Assembly (NCBI RefSeq): GCF_020782235.1
Contig: NZ_JAJGNO010000013.1
Coordinates: 81,709-145,708, forward strand
DNA from: Sphingobium naphthae
GTDB taxonomy: Bacteria; Pseudomonadota; Alphaproteobacteria; Sphingomonadales; Sphingomonadaceae
Direction of reading: 5' to 3'
Length of the DNA stretch: 64,000 nt
In this document: positions 19,508 to 27,923 of the stretch, piece by piece
Layout of the letters: every line of letters begins with the position of its first letter
Numbering within the stretch: position 1 is the stretch's first letter
Position numbers and translations under genes: made by a program
The notes under the pieces: model-generated
The model's input: the letters and a program-made list of their open reading frames with translations, nothing else
What the model was told of the DNA's origin: nothing
Database searches by the model: none

Positions 19508-19933
19508 TCAGTCCTCCGCCGCCAGCGGGATGGGCTCGGCCAGGCTGATGCCGTCCAGCACCTTGGCGGTCTCGTCGCGCACGCGCAGCATGATGCGGTG
19601 CAGGCGGCATTCGCTTTCGGGCAGGCAGTTGGTGCAGCTTTCATGCGCGAAGCGGCTGGCGCAGGGCGTGAGCGCCAGCGATCCGCGCGTCAGCCGGACG
19701 ATGTCGCCATAGCTGATGTCGATCGGCGCCAGCGCCAGCCAATAGCCCCCGTCCCGGCCGCGCTGCGTCGCCACCAGCCCTTCGCGCGACAATTCGGACA
19801 GGATCACCGTCAGGAACTTGGCCGGGATATTCTGGCGGGTCGCGATTTCGCCCAGCGGCACCGGCCCCTGGCGGTAACGATCGGCAAGATGCTGAAGCGC
19901 GCGGATGGCGTAACGGGTCTTCTGGGACAGCAT
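19508..19933 (-). CDS. Rrf2-family transcriptional regulator
   Basis: 141 residues. The Rrf2 winged helix is present (KTRYAIRALQHLADRY, then IPAKFLTVILSELSREGLV and RGRDGGYWLA). Cysteines in CASRFAHESCTNC and ESEC could bind an Fe-S cluster as in IscR/NsrR. It lies 38 bp upstream of the MBL hydrolase on the same strand. Its target genes cannot be read from the sequence. Confidence 0.9.
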   Translation of the reverse strand: MLSQKTRYAIRALQHLADRYRQGPVPLGEIATRQNIPAKFLTVILSELSREGLVATQRGRDGGYWLALAPIDISYGDIVRLTRGSLALTPCASRFAHESCTNCLPESECRLHRIMLRVRDETAKVLDGISLAEPIPLAAED

Positions 19934-19972
19934 GGCCCCGTTATTCGCGCCCGCCCGCCGTTTGACAAGCGC

Positions 19973-21013
19973 TTAGGGCGCGGGCGTCATCGCCGCGCGG
20001 GCCTGGGCGGGAAAGTCGCTGAACAAGCCGTCGACCCCGGTGCGCACCATGGCGCGGACATAGCCGGCGAAATCGCCGCGCCCTTCGGGATCGTCGCCGC
20101 GCTGATATTGCGCGGGCAGAAACGGATTTTCCATCCGCAGCGTCCAGACATGCACCTGCAGCCCCGCATCATGCGCGCGTCCGACCAGCGCGGTCGCGCC
20201 TTCGGGCGCGATCACCAGCGCGGCGGACGGCCCGATGCCGTCGGCATAGGTCGCGATGTCGGCCAGGCCCTGCACGGTCAGCAGGTCGTCATAGCGGGTG
20301 CCCGGCAAGTCCGCCGGGCCGCCTTCCGCATCGACCAGCTGGATGAGGCGCAGGCGCGTCGCGGCGCGCAGCGCCTTGAGGTTCCCGACCTCGAAGGACT
20401 GGATGAAGACCGGGTCGGCCTCCGTCATATAGCCATAGCGGTTCAGCAGGTCGAGCAGCGGCGCCTGATGGGCCAGGCCGATGCCCGCGAAATAGCTGGG
20501 ATGCTTGGTTTCGGGATAGAGGCCGATGCGGCGCCTGCTCTCCGCCTCCTTGGCGCGCACCAGCTTCAGGATCTCCTCGAAGGTCGGGATCTGGTAGAGC
20601 GTATCGAAGCGCTTGTTGGCCGGGCGCAGGTCGGGCAGCCGCTCGCGGGCGCGCAGCGTGCGCAGTTCCGCCAGCGTGAAATCCTCGGTGAACCAGCCCG
20701 CCATTTCGACGCCGTCGATGACCTTGGTCGTTTTGCGGTCGGCAAATTCTGGGTGATCGGCGACATCGGTGGTGCCGCCAATCTCATTTTCATGCCGGGC
20801 GACCAGCACGCCATCCTTGGTCAGCACCAGGTCGGGCTCGATGAAGTCCGCGCCCTGGTCGATCGCCCGTTCATAGGCCGCCAGCGTATGTTCGGGCCGT
20901 TCGCCGCTGGCGCCGCGATGGGCGATCAGCAGCGGCTCGGCCTGAACGACGGAAAGAGGGAGGAGGCTCATCAGCAGGAACAGCCCAATGCGCGCCAGCT
21001 CCCGCCCGATCAC
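19973..21013 (-). CDS. Exported glycerophosphodiester phosphodiesterase (GlpQ-like)
   Basis: 346 residues with a signal peptide ending about VQA-EP (residue 25). Catalytic landmarks of GDPD are LIAHRGASGERPEHT (H32, R33) and DFIEPDLVLTKDG. GDPDs hydrolyse glycerophosphodiesters to glycerol-3-phosphate and an alcohol. The C-terminal VHVWTLR and VDGLFSDFP motifs are also conserved. Its start overlaps the stop of the ArsC-like gene by 4 bp, indicating an operon. Confidence 0.92.
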   Translation of the reverse strand: MIGRELARIGLFLLMSLLPLSVVQAEPLLIAHRGASGERPEHTLAAYERAIDQGADFIEPDLVLTKDGVLVARHENEIGGTTDVADHPEFADRKTTKVIDGVEMAGWFTEDFTLAELRTLRARERLPDLRPANKRFDTLYQIPTFEEILKLVRAKEAESRRRIGLYPETKHPSYFAGIGLAHQAPLLDLLNRYGYMTEADPVFIQSFEVGNLKALRAATRLRLIQLVDAEGGPADLPGTRYDDLLTVQGLADIATYADGIGPSAALVIAPEGATALVGRAHDAGLQVHVWTLRMENPFLPAQYQRGDDPEGRGDFAGYVRAMVRTGVDGLFSDFPAQARAAMTPAP

Positions 21014-21366
21014 GCCGTCACGCCCTGCAGCGCGGTTTCATAGGTGGTCGCCTTGAACCCGACGATCGTGCCTTTGCCCGTGTCCAGGATCGGGCGCTTG
21101 ATCATCGACGGGTTGGCCATCATCAGCAGGATCGCCTTGTCGGCGTCGATATGCGCCTTGTCGCCCGCATCCAGCGCCTTGAAGGTGGTGCCGGAGCGGT
21201 TGAGGATGGTTTCCCAGCCATGCTCCATCACCCATTCCTCCAGCTTGTCCTTGTCCACGCCCGACACCTTATAGTCGTGGAAGCTGTAGGGGACGCGCTC
21301 ATTGTCCAGCCAGTTGCGGGCCTTCTTGATGGTGTCGCAATTCTTGATGCCATACATGGTGATCAT
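21010..21366 (-). CDS. ArsC/Spx-family protein (YffB-like)
   Basis: 118 residues. Begins MITMYGIKNCDTIKKARNWL, the YffB branch of the arsenate reductase fold; the Cys of KNCDTIKK is the redox residue. These proteins are glutathione-dependent thiol oxidoreductases of uncertain substrate. AGGAG lies eight bases before the ATG at 21366; an internal ATG three codons later is less well placed. Confidence 0.9.
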   Translation of the reverse strand: MITMYGIKNCDTIKKARNWLDNERVPYSFHDYKVSGVDKDKLEEWVMEHGWETILNRSGTTFKALDAGDKAHIDADKAILLMMANPSMIKRPILDTGKGTIVGFKATTYETALQGVTA

Positions 21367-21380
21367 CTGCGGGGCTCCTG

Positions 21381-21761
21381 TTACCCTTTGAAGGCGGTGA
21401 CTTCGATCTCGATCTTCATCGCCGGCTTGATCAGGCCGGCGACGACGCAGCTTGCCGCCGGGCGGATGTCGCCGAAAACGGGCCCCGTAATGTCGCCTAA
21501 CACGTCCCAATAGGCCGCGTCGGTGATGTAATAAGTGACGCGCACCACATCGGCGACGGAAAAGCCGGCATCCTCCAGCGCCTTGCCGATCACGACCAGC
21601 GCGTTGCGCCCCTGCGCCACGACATCGTCGGGCATGACCTTCGTGTCCGGGTCGGCCCCGGTGGTGCCGGCGACGAAACACCAGTCGCCCTGGACGACGG
21701 CGCGCGAATAGCCGACCTGCGCCTCGAAGGGCGAGCCGGACGAAATGAGCTGGCGCGGCAT
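21381..21761 (-). CDS. RidA-family (YjgF/Hmp-like) protein
   Basis: 126 residues. RidA fold: VVQGDWCFVAGTTGADP near the N-terminus, RPAASCVVAGL and MKIEIEVTAFKG near the C-terminus. RidA proteins hydrolyse reactive enamine/imine intermediates, although this branch (GYSRAVVQG) is not the canonical RidA subfamily and may have other activity. It ends 15 bp before the ArsC-like gene on the same strand. Confidence 0.88.
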   Translation of the reverse strand: MPRQLISSGSPFEAQVGYSRAVVQGDWCFVAGTTGADPDTKVMPDDVVAQGRNALVVIGKALEDAGFSVADVVRVTYYITDAAYWDVLGDITGPVFGDIRPAASCVVAGLIKPAMKIEIEVTAFKG

Positions 21762-21896
21762 GAGGATTCCTGTTGCAATGCGAAAGGATCGGGAGCGCCT
21801 TTGCCCCCTCCTCCGCGCGCTGTCCAGCGCTTTTCCCGGAACAGCCGCCCCGCCCGGCCGTTCACAAGAGCCACAGCCAAAGCAGGAGACTTGAGG

Positions 21897-22211
21897 ATGG
21901 ACCGCCCCACCCCCGACCGCGAGATGGAAGAGAATAGCGAGCAGGCCGATGCCGGCGCCCAGGCGCAGGACGTCGCGGACGACGCCGTCACGCGCAGCAT
22001 CGACCTCAGCGAAGACAGCGAGCGCGGCGGCCGCTCCGATCCCGCCCAGCTGGTGCCCGACGATACCGAGGATCTGGTCGAGAAGATGAACGCGATGAAC
22101 CGGTCCGGCCGGCTCGACATGGACGCCTATACCGGCGAGCCGCAGATGGACGATGAGGAAGAGTTTCTCGGCGATACCGAGGATGCGGACGACGAGGACG
22201 GCCTGCCCTGA
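21897..22211 (+). CDS. Small acidic protein of unknown function
   Basis: 104 residues, very acidic, with no recognisable domain. AGGAG lies about nine bases before the ATG. It is divergent from ridA. Codon third positions are strongly G/C, supporting a real gene, but the function is unknown. Confidence 0.65.
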   Translation: MDRPTPDREMEENSEQADAGAQAQDVADDAVTRSIDLSEDSERGGRSDPAQLVPDDTEDLVEKMNAMNRSGRLDMDAYTGEPQMDDEEEFLGDTEDADDEDGLP

Positions 22212-22772
22212 TCCTACGCCCCAGCCGGCATCGGGCGCATGGCGCGGGAAGGTGATCATGCCGCGCGCCAGGGGCCCCAATGCTTGCGCCGTCGCGTCCC
22301 CGACCACCGGGTCGAGCGCGTCTTTGCCTGCGATGTCGCGGGTGAGGGCTGACGCTCACTGATCCGCAAGGGCCGGCGTCAGTGGGAAGGCGCGATAGCA
22401 ACCGGATGCAGGGGCTGCGATCGAACTCGTTCCGCGGGCCGCTGAGCCAGCCGGAAACGGGTGAGCCCATGCCGCACCGGCTCCAAGTCCGCGGCACGGA
22501 CCGCGGGTAGCGGCGCGTGGGGCGGGTCACCGTCCAGAAGATCATGGACATCCTCGAGGATGGCCCGCGCGACAGGCTCCCGCCGATGCCGGCGCAGAGG
22601 CTGGTGGTCGCGGCGGCGTTCATCAATCGGCTCCGTTGTGGATGGACTGCGCCGGCATGGCCGCCGCCGCTCGCCGGGCATGGATCGGCGGCGATATCCG
22701 ACCGCACCATAGCGGCGCGAAGCTGGCGCGGTCTTAACCGCTTCTTTGCCGCCGCCATGGCACAGCGGCCGC
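22212..22772 (+). other. Gene-poor stretch with a possible decayed open frame
   Basis: No intact gene is supported. On the + strand a frame open from 22346 shows G/C-rich third positions through about 22640 (including KIMDILEDGP and VVAAAFINRL) but is interrupted by TAG at 22508-22510. The opposite-strand frames have weaker codon bias or a shadow-like composition. It may be a decayed gene; I cannot name a family. Confidence 0.3.
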
Positions 22773-23375
22773 ATGGCGAAACGAGGATCGGGATGGCGTC
22801 GTTCGACGCGCGGGGCGCAGGCGCGGCAAGGCTGGTCGGCGTATGGCCGGCGCGGCGGGGCCGTGGCGCCTCTGCCGCGCGCGCGCTCCAGCGCCGGCGT
22901 CAGCGGACCGGCGATCGTCTACATGATCTGCATCGGGCTGCTGCTCGGCTGGTACGGGCCGGGATGGTGGGACAAGGCGCGGCAGCGGAGCGCGCCCACC
23001 TCGTACAGCCTTGCCCCGACTGACGGCCTGTCGGCGCAGTTCGGTTTCTGCCACAGCGGCGGCGGCGTCGATTGCGTGGTCGATGGCGACACATTCTGGT
23101 TCCAGGGCGCCAAATATCGGATCGCGGATATCGACACGCCGGAAACCCATGGCCCGCGCTGCGCGGCGGAAGGCGCGCTTGGTGCGCGAGCGACGCTGCG
23201 CCTGCAGGCGCTGATGAACGCAGGTCCCTTCACTCTGGAAACCGTGGATCGCGACAGGGACCGCTATGGCCGGGCGTTGCGGGTGGTCACGCGCGGCGGC
23301 GAATCGATCGGCGGCATGCTCGTCGCCGAAGGGCTCGCCCGCCGCTGGGACGGCGCGCGCCACCCCTGGTGCTGA
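22773..23375 (+). CDS. Membrane-anchored or exported thermonuclease-family protein
   Basis: 200 residues. A basic N-terminus is followed by a hydrophobic segment at about 45-62 and then a staphylococcal-nuclease-like domain: VVDGDTFWFQGAKYRIADID, TPETHGPRC and DRDRYGRALR. The catalytic-type Asp, Arg and Glu positions look intact. Likely a Ca-dependent nuclease fold acting outside the cytoplasm. Start MAKRGSGWRR at 22773 is preferred over an in-frame ATG at 22746, but this is uncertain. Confidence 0.8.
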   Translation: MAKRGSGWRRSTRGAQARQGWSAYGRRGGAVAPLPRARSSAGVSGPAIVYMICIGLLLGWYGPGWWDKARQRSAPTSYSLAPTDGLSAQFGFCHSGGGVDCVVDGDTFWFQGAKYRIADIDTPETHGPRCAAEGALGARATLRLQALMNAGPFTLETVDRDRDRYGRALRVVTRGGESIGGMLVAEGLARRWDGARHPWC

Positions 23376-23411
23376 GCGGGAGGAGCGTGCGCCGCCCCTC
23401 CCCCAAACCGA

Positions 23412-24008
23412 TCAGCGGCAGCTGACCCCGCCGCGATCAATCTCCCGGCCCAGCAGTGCGCCCGCGCCGCCGCCGATCAGGATGCCGGCAATGTTGGACT
23501 GGCCGCGATCGATCTGGCTGCCAAGCAGCCCGCCCAGCGCCGCGCCCACGATCAGGCCGGTCGTGCCGTCCGATCGACGGCAATAATAGCGATCGTCATA
23601 TCCGCGATAGATGCGGGTGCGGCGATCGACCCGGATCGGCGCATAGCCGGCGCGATAATAGCGGTCGGGCCGATAATAGCGGCCATAGCGCGGATCGGGC
23701 CGGTTATAGTCATAGGCGTAGACGACGCGGCCGGGCCGACGATAGTCGCGCCGGTCGCTGCGCCAGTCGCGGCGGGCGTCCCGCACATCCTGGCGATAGT
23801 CGCGCTGGGCGCGGCGCTGGTCCTGCGCATAGCGGCGCTGCGCCTGCTGGCTGTCGCGGCGATAGTCGCGCTGCGCATCGCGCACGTCGCGCCGATATTC
23901 GCGCCCATCGCGGCCCTGCTGCGCCAGCGCCGGCGTGACGGCGATGCCCGCCAGCGTCATCGCGCCCAGCGACAGCGCCGCCAGCGCACGCGTGAAATAG
24001 GATGTCAT
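23412..24008 (-). CDS. Exported glycine-zipper 2TM protein with an Arg/Asp/Tyr-rich middle
   Basis: 198 residues. Signal peptide ends near ALA-QQ (about 29). The middle is a charged repeat of RRDYRxD type, and the C-terminus is a glycine-zipper 2TM domain (GLIVGAALGGLLGSQID and GILIGGGAGALLGREID) as in outer-membrane lipoproteins such as SlyB. Its middle resembles the low-complexity part of the RcnB-like proteins at 7063 and 8912. Start at 24008 with GGAG upstream. Confidence 0.88.
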   Translation of the reverse strand: MTSYFTRALAALSLGAMTLAGIAVTPALAQQGRDGREYRRDVRDAQRDYRRDSQQAQRRYAQDQRRAQRDYRQDVRDARRDWRSDRRDYRRPGRVVYAYDYNRPDPRYGRYYRPDRYYRAGYAPIRVDRRTRIYRGYDDRYYCRRSDGTTGLIVGAALGGLLGSQIDRGQSNIAGILIGGGAGALLGREIDRGGVSCR

Positions 24009-24174
24009 GGATCGAGGCTCCTTCCCGATGAAATATCATGTGCGCACAACCCATGTTTGTAGAGGATGTTGCATGAACGGAACAAAACCGCCCGTTCAGA
24101 CGGGGGACAGCGAGGGGCGGAGATGGGTGGTTTGCGGACCGCTTCCTTCTAAATCGATAACAAGAGCTGCCATG

Positions 24175-24531
24175 TCAGTTCACGACAGGCCGTTCGACAT
24201 TCCAACCTACCTCGGCACAGCGACGCTGTTCACATAAGCCGCTATCAATAATTTTCTGTCGAATGAAATTCTTTCTTTGCTTCGAAACACCCGGCTCAAA
24301 CTCTACGAAAACGCGGCCACCATTTGGGCGTCTTGCAATTTGTTGAAGATATCGTTCCAGCGTCTCCTCATCAACAGGCGCGCTACTCCAAGTGAATGGA
24401 GGATTTTTCGGCACTCGCAGTTGGTATCCATCTAGAAAACCGGTGCTATTATCAAACGGAAGTTTGATCTCGGTTGGCTGCTCACATCCTGCCAACCCGA
24501 TGATAGCGACTGCAAAGATTGCCTTCCTCAT
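24175..24531 (-). CDS. Small putative lipoprotein
   Basis: 118 residues. MRKAIFAVAIIGLAGC is a lipoprotein signal with lipobox LAGC (C16). The mature part has a conserved-looking LERYLQQIARRPNGGRVF and a pair of cysteines in GLCEQRRC. AGAGG lies five bases before the ATG. Codon usage is less G/C-rich than in neighbouring genes, consistent with an accessory region. Function unknown. Confidence 0.7.
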   Translation of the reverse strand: MRKAIFAVAIIGLAGCEQPTEIKLPFDNSTGFLDGYQLRVPKNPPFTWSSAPVDEETLERYLQQIARRPNGGRVFVEFEPGVSKQRKNFIRQKIIDSGLCEQRRCAEVGWNVERPVVN

Positions 24532-24609
24532 CAATGCCTCTTGCATGGTTGGAGGTCCGCTTTCGATCATATGACATGAAAATCTAATTGGAAAAAATTG
24601 GTCGATTGA

Positions 24610-24689
24610 TGCCAGCGGCAGGGGATCGAACCCGCACCTTTCGGCGAGGATCGCTGTAGCGATACGTCTACCAATTCCGTCACGCTGGC
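24610..24689 (-). tRNA. Degenerate tRNA-Leu-like sequence (probable pseudo-tRNA)
   Basis: The acceptor strands GCCAGCG and CGCTGGC pair perfectly, the D arm GGAATTGGTAGACG and the T-loop GGTTCGATCC are tRNA-Leu-like, and the D stem is maintained by compensatory bases (ACG/CGT). However, the anticodon arm folds as a stem with only a 4-base (or 6-base) loop instead of 7, and the T loop has one extra base. No CCA is encoded. It is therefore probably non-functional. Confidence 0.5.
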
Positions 24690-24905
24690 GGTCCCATCTA
24701 ACGGTAAAAGGGTTGTTGTCGCAATGTCCGGTTTCGAGATGCGCGATTGACATCACCAAGGGCAAAAACTGGTCGATTATGCTCCGTCAGCTTTCCCGCC
24801 CAAAAACCGGACGGGCGGCTGTCAGGGCTGATAGGCGCGAACCGGGCGGGCGAACGGCGATCGAGGGTGGATTTCGTACAGGCTGCTTTGGGGGCGAAAC
24901 CGGCG

Positions 24906-25196
24906 TTAACAGCCGTGGTATCTCAGAACCCTAACATCAACGACTGCGCCGCTCATGTGACGAACAAAGGCATTACGAAGCCCGTCGATGTGACTTTGCC
25001 ACTTCGTCCGATCCTCGTTCGGATCGACGCCATCAGCCTCAAATAGCCAATTCACAAACTGGTCGGCTGTTACTGTTCCGCTTGCGGGCAGAAAGTCGGT
25101 AACATTCAAAGGCCGATCATCAACGACTGCGCCACACCAACCTCGCTCAACGCAGACCTCGTGCATTAACGCATCAAATGGCTCTCGGTTTTGCAT
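24906..25196 (-). CDS. Conserved small protein of unknown function
   Basis: 96 residues. The regular pattern LMHEVCVERGWCGAVVD, TADQFVNWLFEADG and KWQSHIDGLRNAFVRHM looks like a genuine conserved family of small soluble proteins in sphingomonads, but I cannot name it. There is no Shine-Dalgarno; a promoter-like TAATAT ends six bases before the ATG, suggesting a leaderless transcript. No operon partner is apparent. Confidence 0.65.
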   Translation of the reverse strand: MQNREPFDALMHEVCVERGWCGAVVDDRPLNVTDFLPASGTVTADQFVNWLFEADGVDPNEDRTKWQSHIDGLRNAFVRHMSGAVVDVRVLRYHGC

Positions 25197-25202
25197 CTGT
25201 TT

Positions 25203-25231
25203 ATATTAGCAGGTCGATCGCCTCATGTCTG
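25203..25231 (-). promoter_or_regulatory. Candidate sigma-70 promoter of the gene at 24906-25196
   Basis: On the minus strand CAGACA (-35, four of six matches) is 17 bp from TAATAT (-10), which is six bases from the ATG. Transcription would start at or next to the start codon. Confidence 0.5.
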
Positions 25232-25286
25232 CTTTCAGAAACCAAGCTATCTGCTCCGACCGGAAACAAGTGTCGGAAGCGGACTG

Positions 25287-25571
25287 TCAGTTTCGATCTA
25301 ACCCTGAGCCAGTGGATTTCTGTCGGCGAAGCCTATTGCGGCGAAGGCATTGCTCAGAACGCCGTGTAGAGAATGCGCCTGTGCCTGTCATCCGGCGCAC
25401 TTCAATCCACATGGTTACGGCTGAGAAACCTATAAAGCCTGAAACGACAAGCAAGGTTTGCAGCCATCGGGGCAAAGGTAGCGACGCCAAAGTGCTGCCC
25501 AGCAGCACAGGCGAAAATGCGATCAGGCGATGTCGTAGCGTGTGGCTTCCACACCAGCTGGCCTGATCCAT
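25287..25571 (-). CDS. Possible small membrane protein, weakly supported
   Basis: 94 residues. A hydrophobic stretch (LQTLLVVSGFIGFSAVTMWI) is flanked by basic ends. No family or ribosome-binding site is recognised. It may be spurious or a remnant. The neighbouring region 25572-25881 shows no credible gene on either strand. Confidence 0.3.
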   Translation of the reverse strand: MDQASWCGSHTLRHRLIAFSPVLLGSTLASLPLPRWLQTLLVVSGFIGFSAVTMWIEVRRMTGTGAFSTRRSEQCLRRNRLRRQKSTGSGLDRN

Positions 25572-25881
25572 TCCCGGTCGATCATGGTTCGAAGTTGGTC
25601 AGGCAGTGACATTGTAGGAAATACGCCGGGAAACCTCGTGCCGCTAGAGTTCGGTGGCTTATCACTCCTTCTGTTTCAGGAAAGGCTGGGGTGGGTGCGA
25701 GTGGAGCGAACTGCTCCCAGCCGACGGGTAGAGCAGTGTTCATGCGGTGCACCTGCCCTCTGCCCCCCTTGCTTGGGGAGCGGAGATCAAGGCATCCTAT
25801 CGATGAACCCGCCCGGCTAAGTTTTTCCCCGCGACTTCGTCCTCAAAGCCACGAAATACTTCCACCAAGCCGATAGAGGCT

Positions 25882-26079
25882 TCAAGGCCGGGCACCGTTG
25901 ATGCGCCCGGTGGGGTCGCCGCCATTGCTCGCCGCCCGTTCGTCAGGGGTCGCGTCATCGCCCGGACCCTGCGGTCCCACCAGGTTGAGCGCGGTCAGCA
26001 GAACGAGGATCGCCCAGAGCAAGGCGAGTCAGCGGCTAGTAAAGAGCGAGCGGAGGCGAACACCAAAGAGCATCTGCAT
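25882..26079 (-). pseudogene. Small single-pass membrane protein interrupted by an in-frame TGA
   Basis: Reading from ATG 26079 gives MQMLFGVRLRSLFTSR, then TGA at 26029-26031, then without a frame change LALLWAILVLLTALNLVGP and a polar tail ending at 25884. The two halves together make a natural 64-residue protein: basic N-terminus, one membrane helix, acidic/polar C-terminus. The stop sits where a single-base change could restore Trp. Probably a decayed gene, or a sequencing error. Confidence 0.55.
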
Positions 26080-26237
26080 GCCTTGGGGCGAAGAGGTTAA
26101 TCCCATGCCACGGTGCCGGCCAGCTACGCTCTTCTTGTCCCGCTCGACGCCGGGATGACGTCCGCACTCTGAGCCACGCAGCTTCAACGACCGTGCGATG
26201 CAGGCGGCCGCGCTCGGCGCGCCGGACGCATCCCCCC

Positions 26238-26474
26238 TCAAGGTGGCGCGCCTTCCATCCGATCAGGCGCGGCGAAGGTGATCGAACTGGTCAAAACCAC
26301 CTGCTCCGCGCGCGTCGGGCCAAGGCAGTGATGGCAGTGGATGTGATCAAACAGCGTCTCGATCACCCAGGCCTGCGCCGCTACATCCCAGATCGCCCAG
26401 GCGTCCCGCGTGACATGGTCGCTGCCGCAAATGTGGCAGATATGGGCGTAGCGGGTCTGGGCGGGACTGGACAT
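26238..26474 (-). CDS. Small CxxC zinc-ribbon-like protein
   Basis: 78 residues. CHICGSDHVTRDAWAIWD and HCHHC give two CxxC-type pairs about 30 residues apart, a zinc-ribbon spacing. The motif RDAWAxWD with a second CxxC recurs in small orphan proteins of phages and plasmids. Function unknown; no operon partner. Confidence 0.6.
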   Translation of the reverse strand: MSSPAQTRYAHICHICGSDHVTRDAWAIWDVAAQAWVIETLFDHIHCHHCLGPTRAEQVVLTSSITFAAPDRMEGAPP

Positions 26475-26782
26475 GTGCGCACCATAGCGCCCTTACCGCC
26501 ATAGTGGCGGCAGATCGGTCCATTATGGACATGTCTTGCTCAGGCGGCCGGGTTGCCCCGACATAAGTCCTTGCCTCGCCTCATGCGCCGTTTGAGCCGG
26601 CCCATCGCCACCGGCGCCATTGCGATGGCCGCCGCCCAGGACGGCCCCGCGCGGGGTCGCGCGCATCGAACAACATCAAATGCGCATTTTCAGAGGTGGC
26701 AAGAAACGGGCCGCACGACGCTCATGACCCTCGGGCCACAAAGGGACAGGCGATCACCACCTGCCCCCTTGCGACCTTGATA
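26475..26782. other. Intergenic stretch with no gene seen
   Basis: A 308-bp stretch between the zinc-ribbon gene and the nrdB stop. Open frames here have shadow-like composition and no ribosome-binding site. No structured RNA or clear terminator was found. Confidence 0.4.
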
Positions 26783-27835
26783 TCACTCCGCCGCGATCCC
26801 CGCGGCCTTGAACATGTCCGGGCCTTCCTCGTCGGCGTTGGCGGCGGCGCTGCCCTTGATCTTCTGGCGGCGGTCGAACGCGTCCCACACGTCGTTCCAC
26901 TGGCCGCGGGTCGCAGCCTTGGAATATTCGGTCGCGCGGGTTTCGAAGAAGTTCGCATGCTCCACCCCGTTCAGCAGCGGGGTGAGCCAGGGCAGCGGAT
27001 GCTCGTCGATCATGTAGATCGGCTTCAGGCCCAGCTGCCCCAGCCGCCAGTCGGCGATGTAGCGGACATATTTCTTGATGTCCTTGGGCGTCATGCCGGG
27101 CACAGGCCCCATTTCGAAGACCAGATCGACAAAGGCGTCCTCGATCCGGACGGTCTTCTGGCACATGTCCATGATGTCGTCCTTGACGCGGGCGGTCAGG
27201 CAGTCGCGCTCCTTCACGAAGGCGTGGAACAGGCGGACAATGCCTTCGCAATGCAGTGTTTCGTCGCGCACCGACCAGCTGACGATCTGGCCCATGCCCT
27301 TCATCTTGTTGAAGCGCGGGAAGTTCATCAGCATGGCGAAGCTGGCGAAGAGCTGCAGCCCTTCGGTAAAGCCGCCGAACATCGCCAGCGTCTTGGCGAT
27401 ATCCTCGTCGGTGTCGACGCCGAACTGCTGCAGATAGTCATGCTTGTCCTTCATCTCCTTATATTGGAGGAAGGCCGAATATTCGCTTTCGGGCATGCCG
27501 ATCGTGTCGAGCAGATGGCTGTAGGCGGCGATATGGACCGTCTCCATGTTGCTGAACGCGGTCAGCATCATCTTGATTTCGGTCGGCTTGAACACGCGGC
27601 CATATTTTTCGTGGTAGCAATCCTGCACTTCCACGTCGGCCTGGGTGAAGAAGCGGAAAATCTGCGTCAGCAGGTTGCGCTCATGGTCGCTGAGCTTCTG
27701 CGCCCAGTCACGGCAATCCTCGCCCAGCGGCACTTCCTCGGGCAGCCAGTGCAGCTGCTGCTGGCGCTTCCAGAACTCATAGGCCCAGGGATATTCGAAG
27801 GGCTTGTAGACCTTGCTGGCTTGAAGAAGGGGCAT
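26783..27835 (-). CDS. nrdB: Ribonucleoside-diphosphate reductase, beta subunit (class I)
   Basis: 350 residues. Houses the diiron/tyrosyl-radical cofactor that starts NDP reduction in the alpha subunit. The metal site is read from ETVHIAAY (E98, H101, radical Y105), E158, and DETLHCEG (E192, H195). No ATP-cone domain is present at its N-terminus. Start at ATG 27835; the open frame upstream runs into the palindromic repeat. It is separated from nrdA by a DUF559 gene on the same strand. Confidence 0.96.
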   Translation of the reverse strand: MPLLQASKVYKPFEYPWAYEFWKRQQQLHWLPEEVPLGEDCRDWAQKLSDHERNLLTQIFRFFTQADVEVQDCYHEKYGRVFKPTEIKMMLTAFSNMETVHIAAYSHLLDTIGMPESEYSAFLQYKEMKDKHDYLQQFGVDTDEDIAKTLAMFGGFTEGLQLFASFAMLMNFPRFNKMKGMGQIVSWSVRDETLHCEGIVRLFHAFVKERDCLTARVKDDIMDMCQKTVRIEDAFVDLVFEMGPVPGMTPKDIKKYVRYIADWRLGQLGLKPIYMIDEHPLPWLTPLLNGVEHANFFETRATEYSKAATRGQWNDVWDAFDRRQKIKGSAAANADEEGPDMFKAAGIAAE

Positions 27836-27862
27836 GTGGGTTACTCCGCGAAATCTTTTCTT

Positions 27863-27923
27863 CCCCTCTCCCATCGGGAGAGGGAGGGGCCCGCGCCGTC
27901 AGGCGTGGGAGGGTGAGGGCGAG
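27863..27923. repeat. Palindromic repeat, left copy, bounding the DUF559 gene
   Basis: A CCCTCTCCC/GGGAGAGGG palindrome (27864-27884) is followed by AGGGGCCCGCGCC and GGGAGGGTGAGGGCGA. It is an inverted copy of the repeat at 28266-28321. The 3' end of the DUF559 gene lies inside it (C-terminal SPSPSHA). Confidence 0.8.

Noticed and set aside
25572..25881. A + strand frame ending in CSCGAPALCPPC-like sequence
   Set aside because: No ribosome-binding site, poor codon bias and no family pattern.
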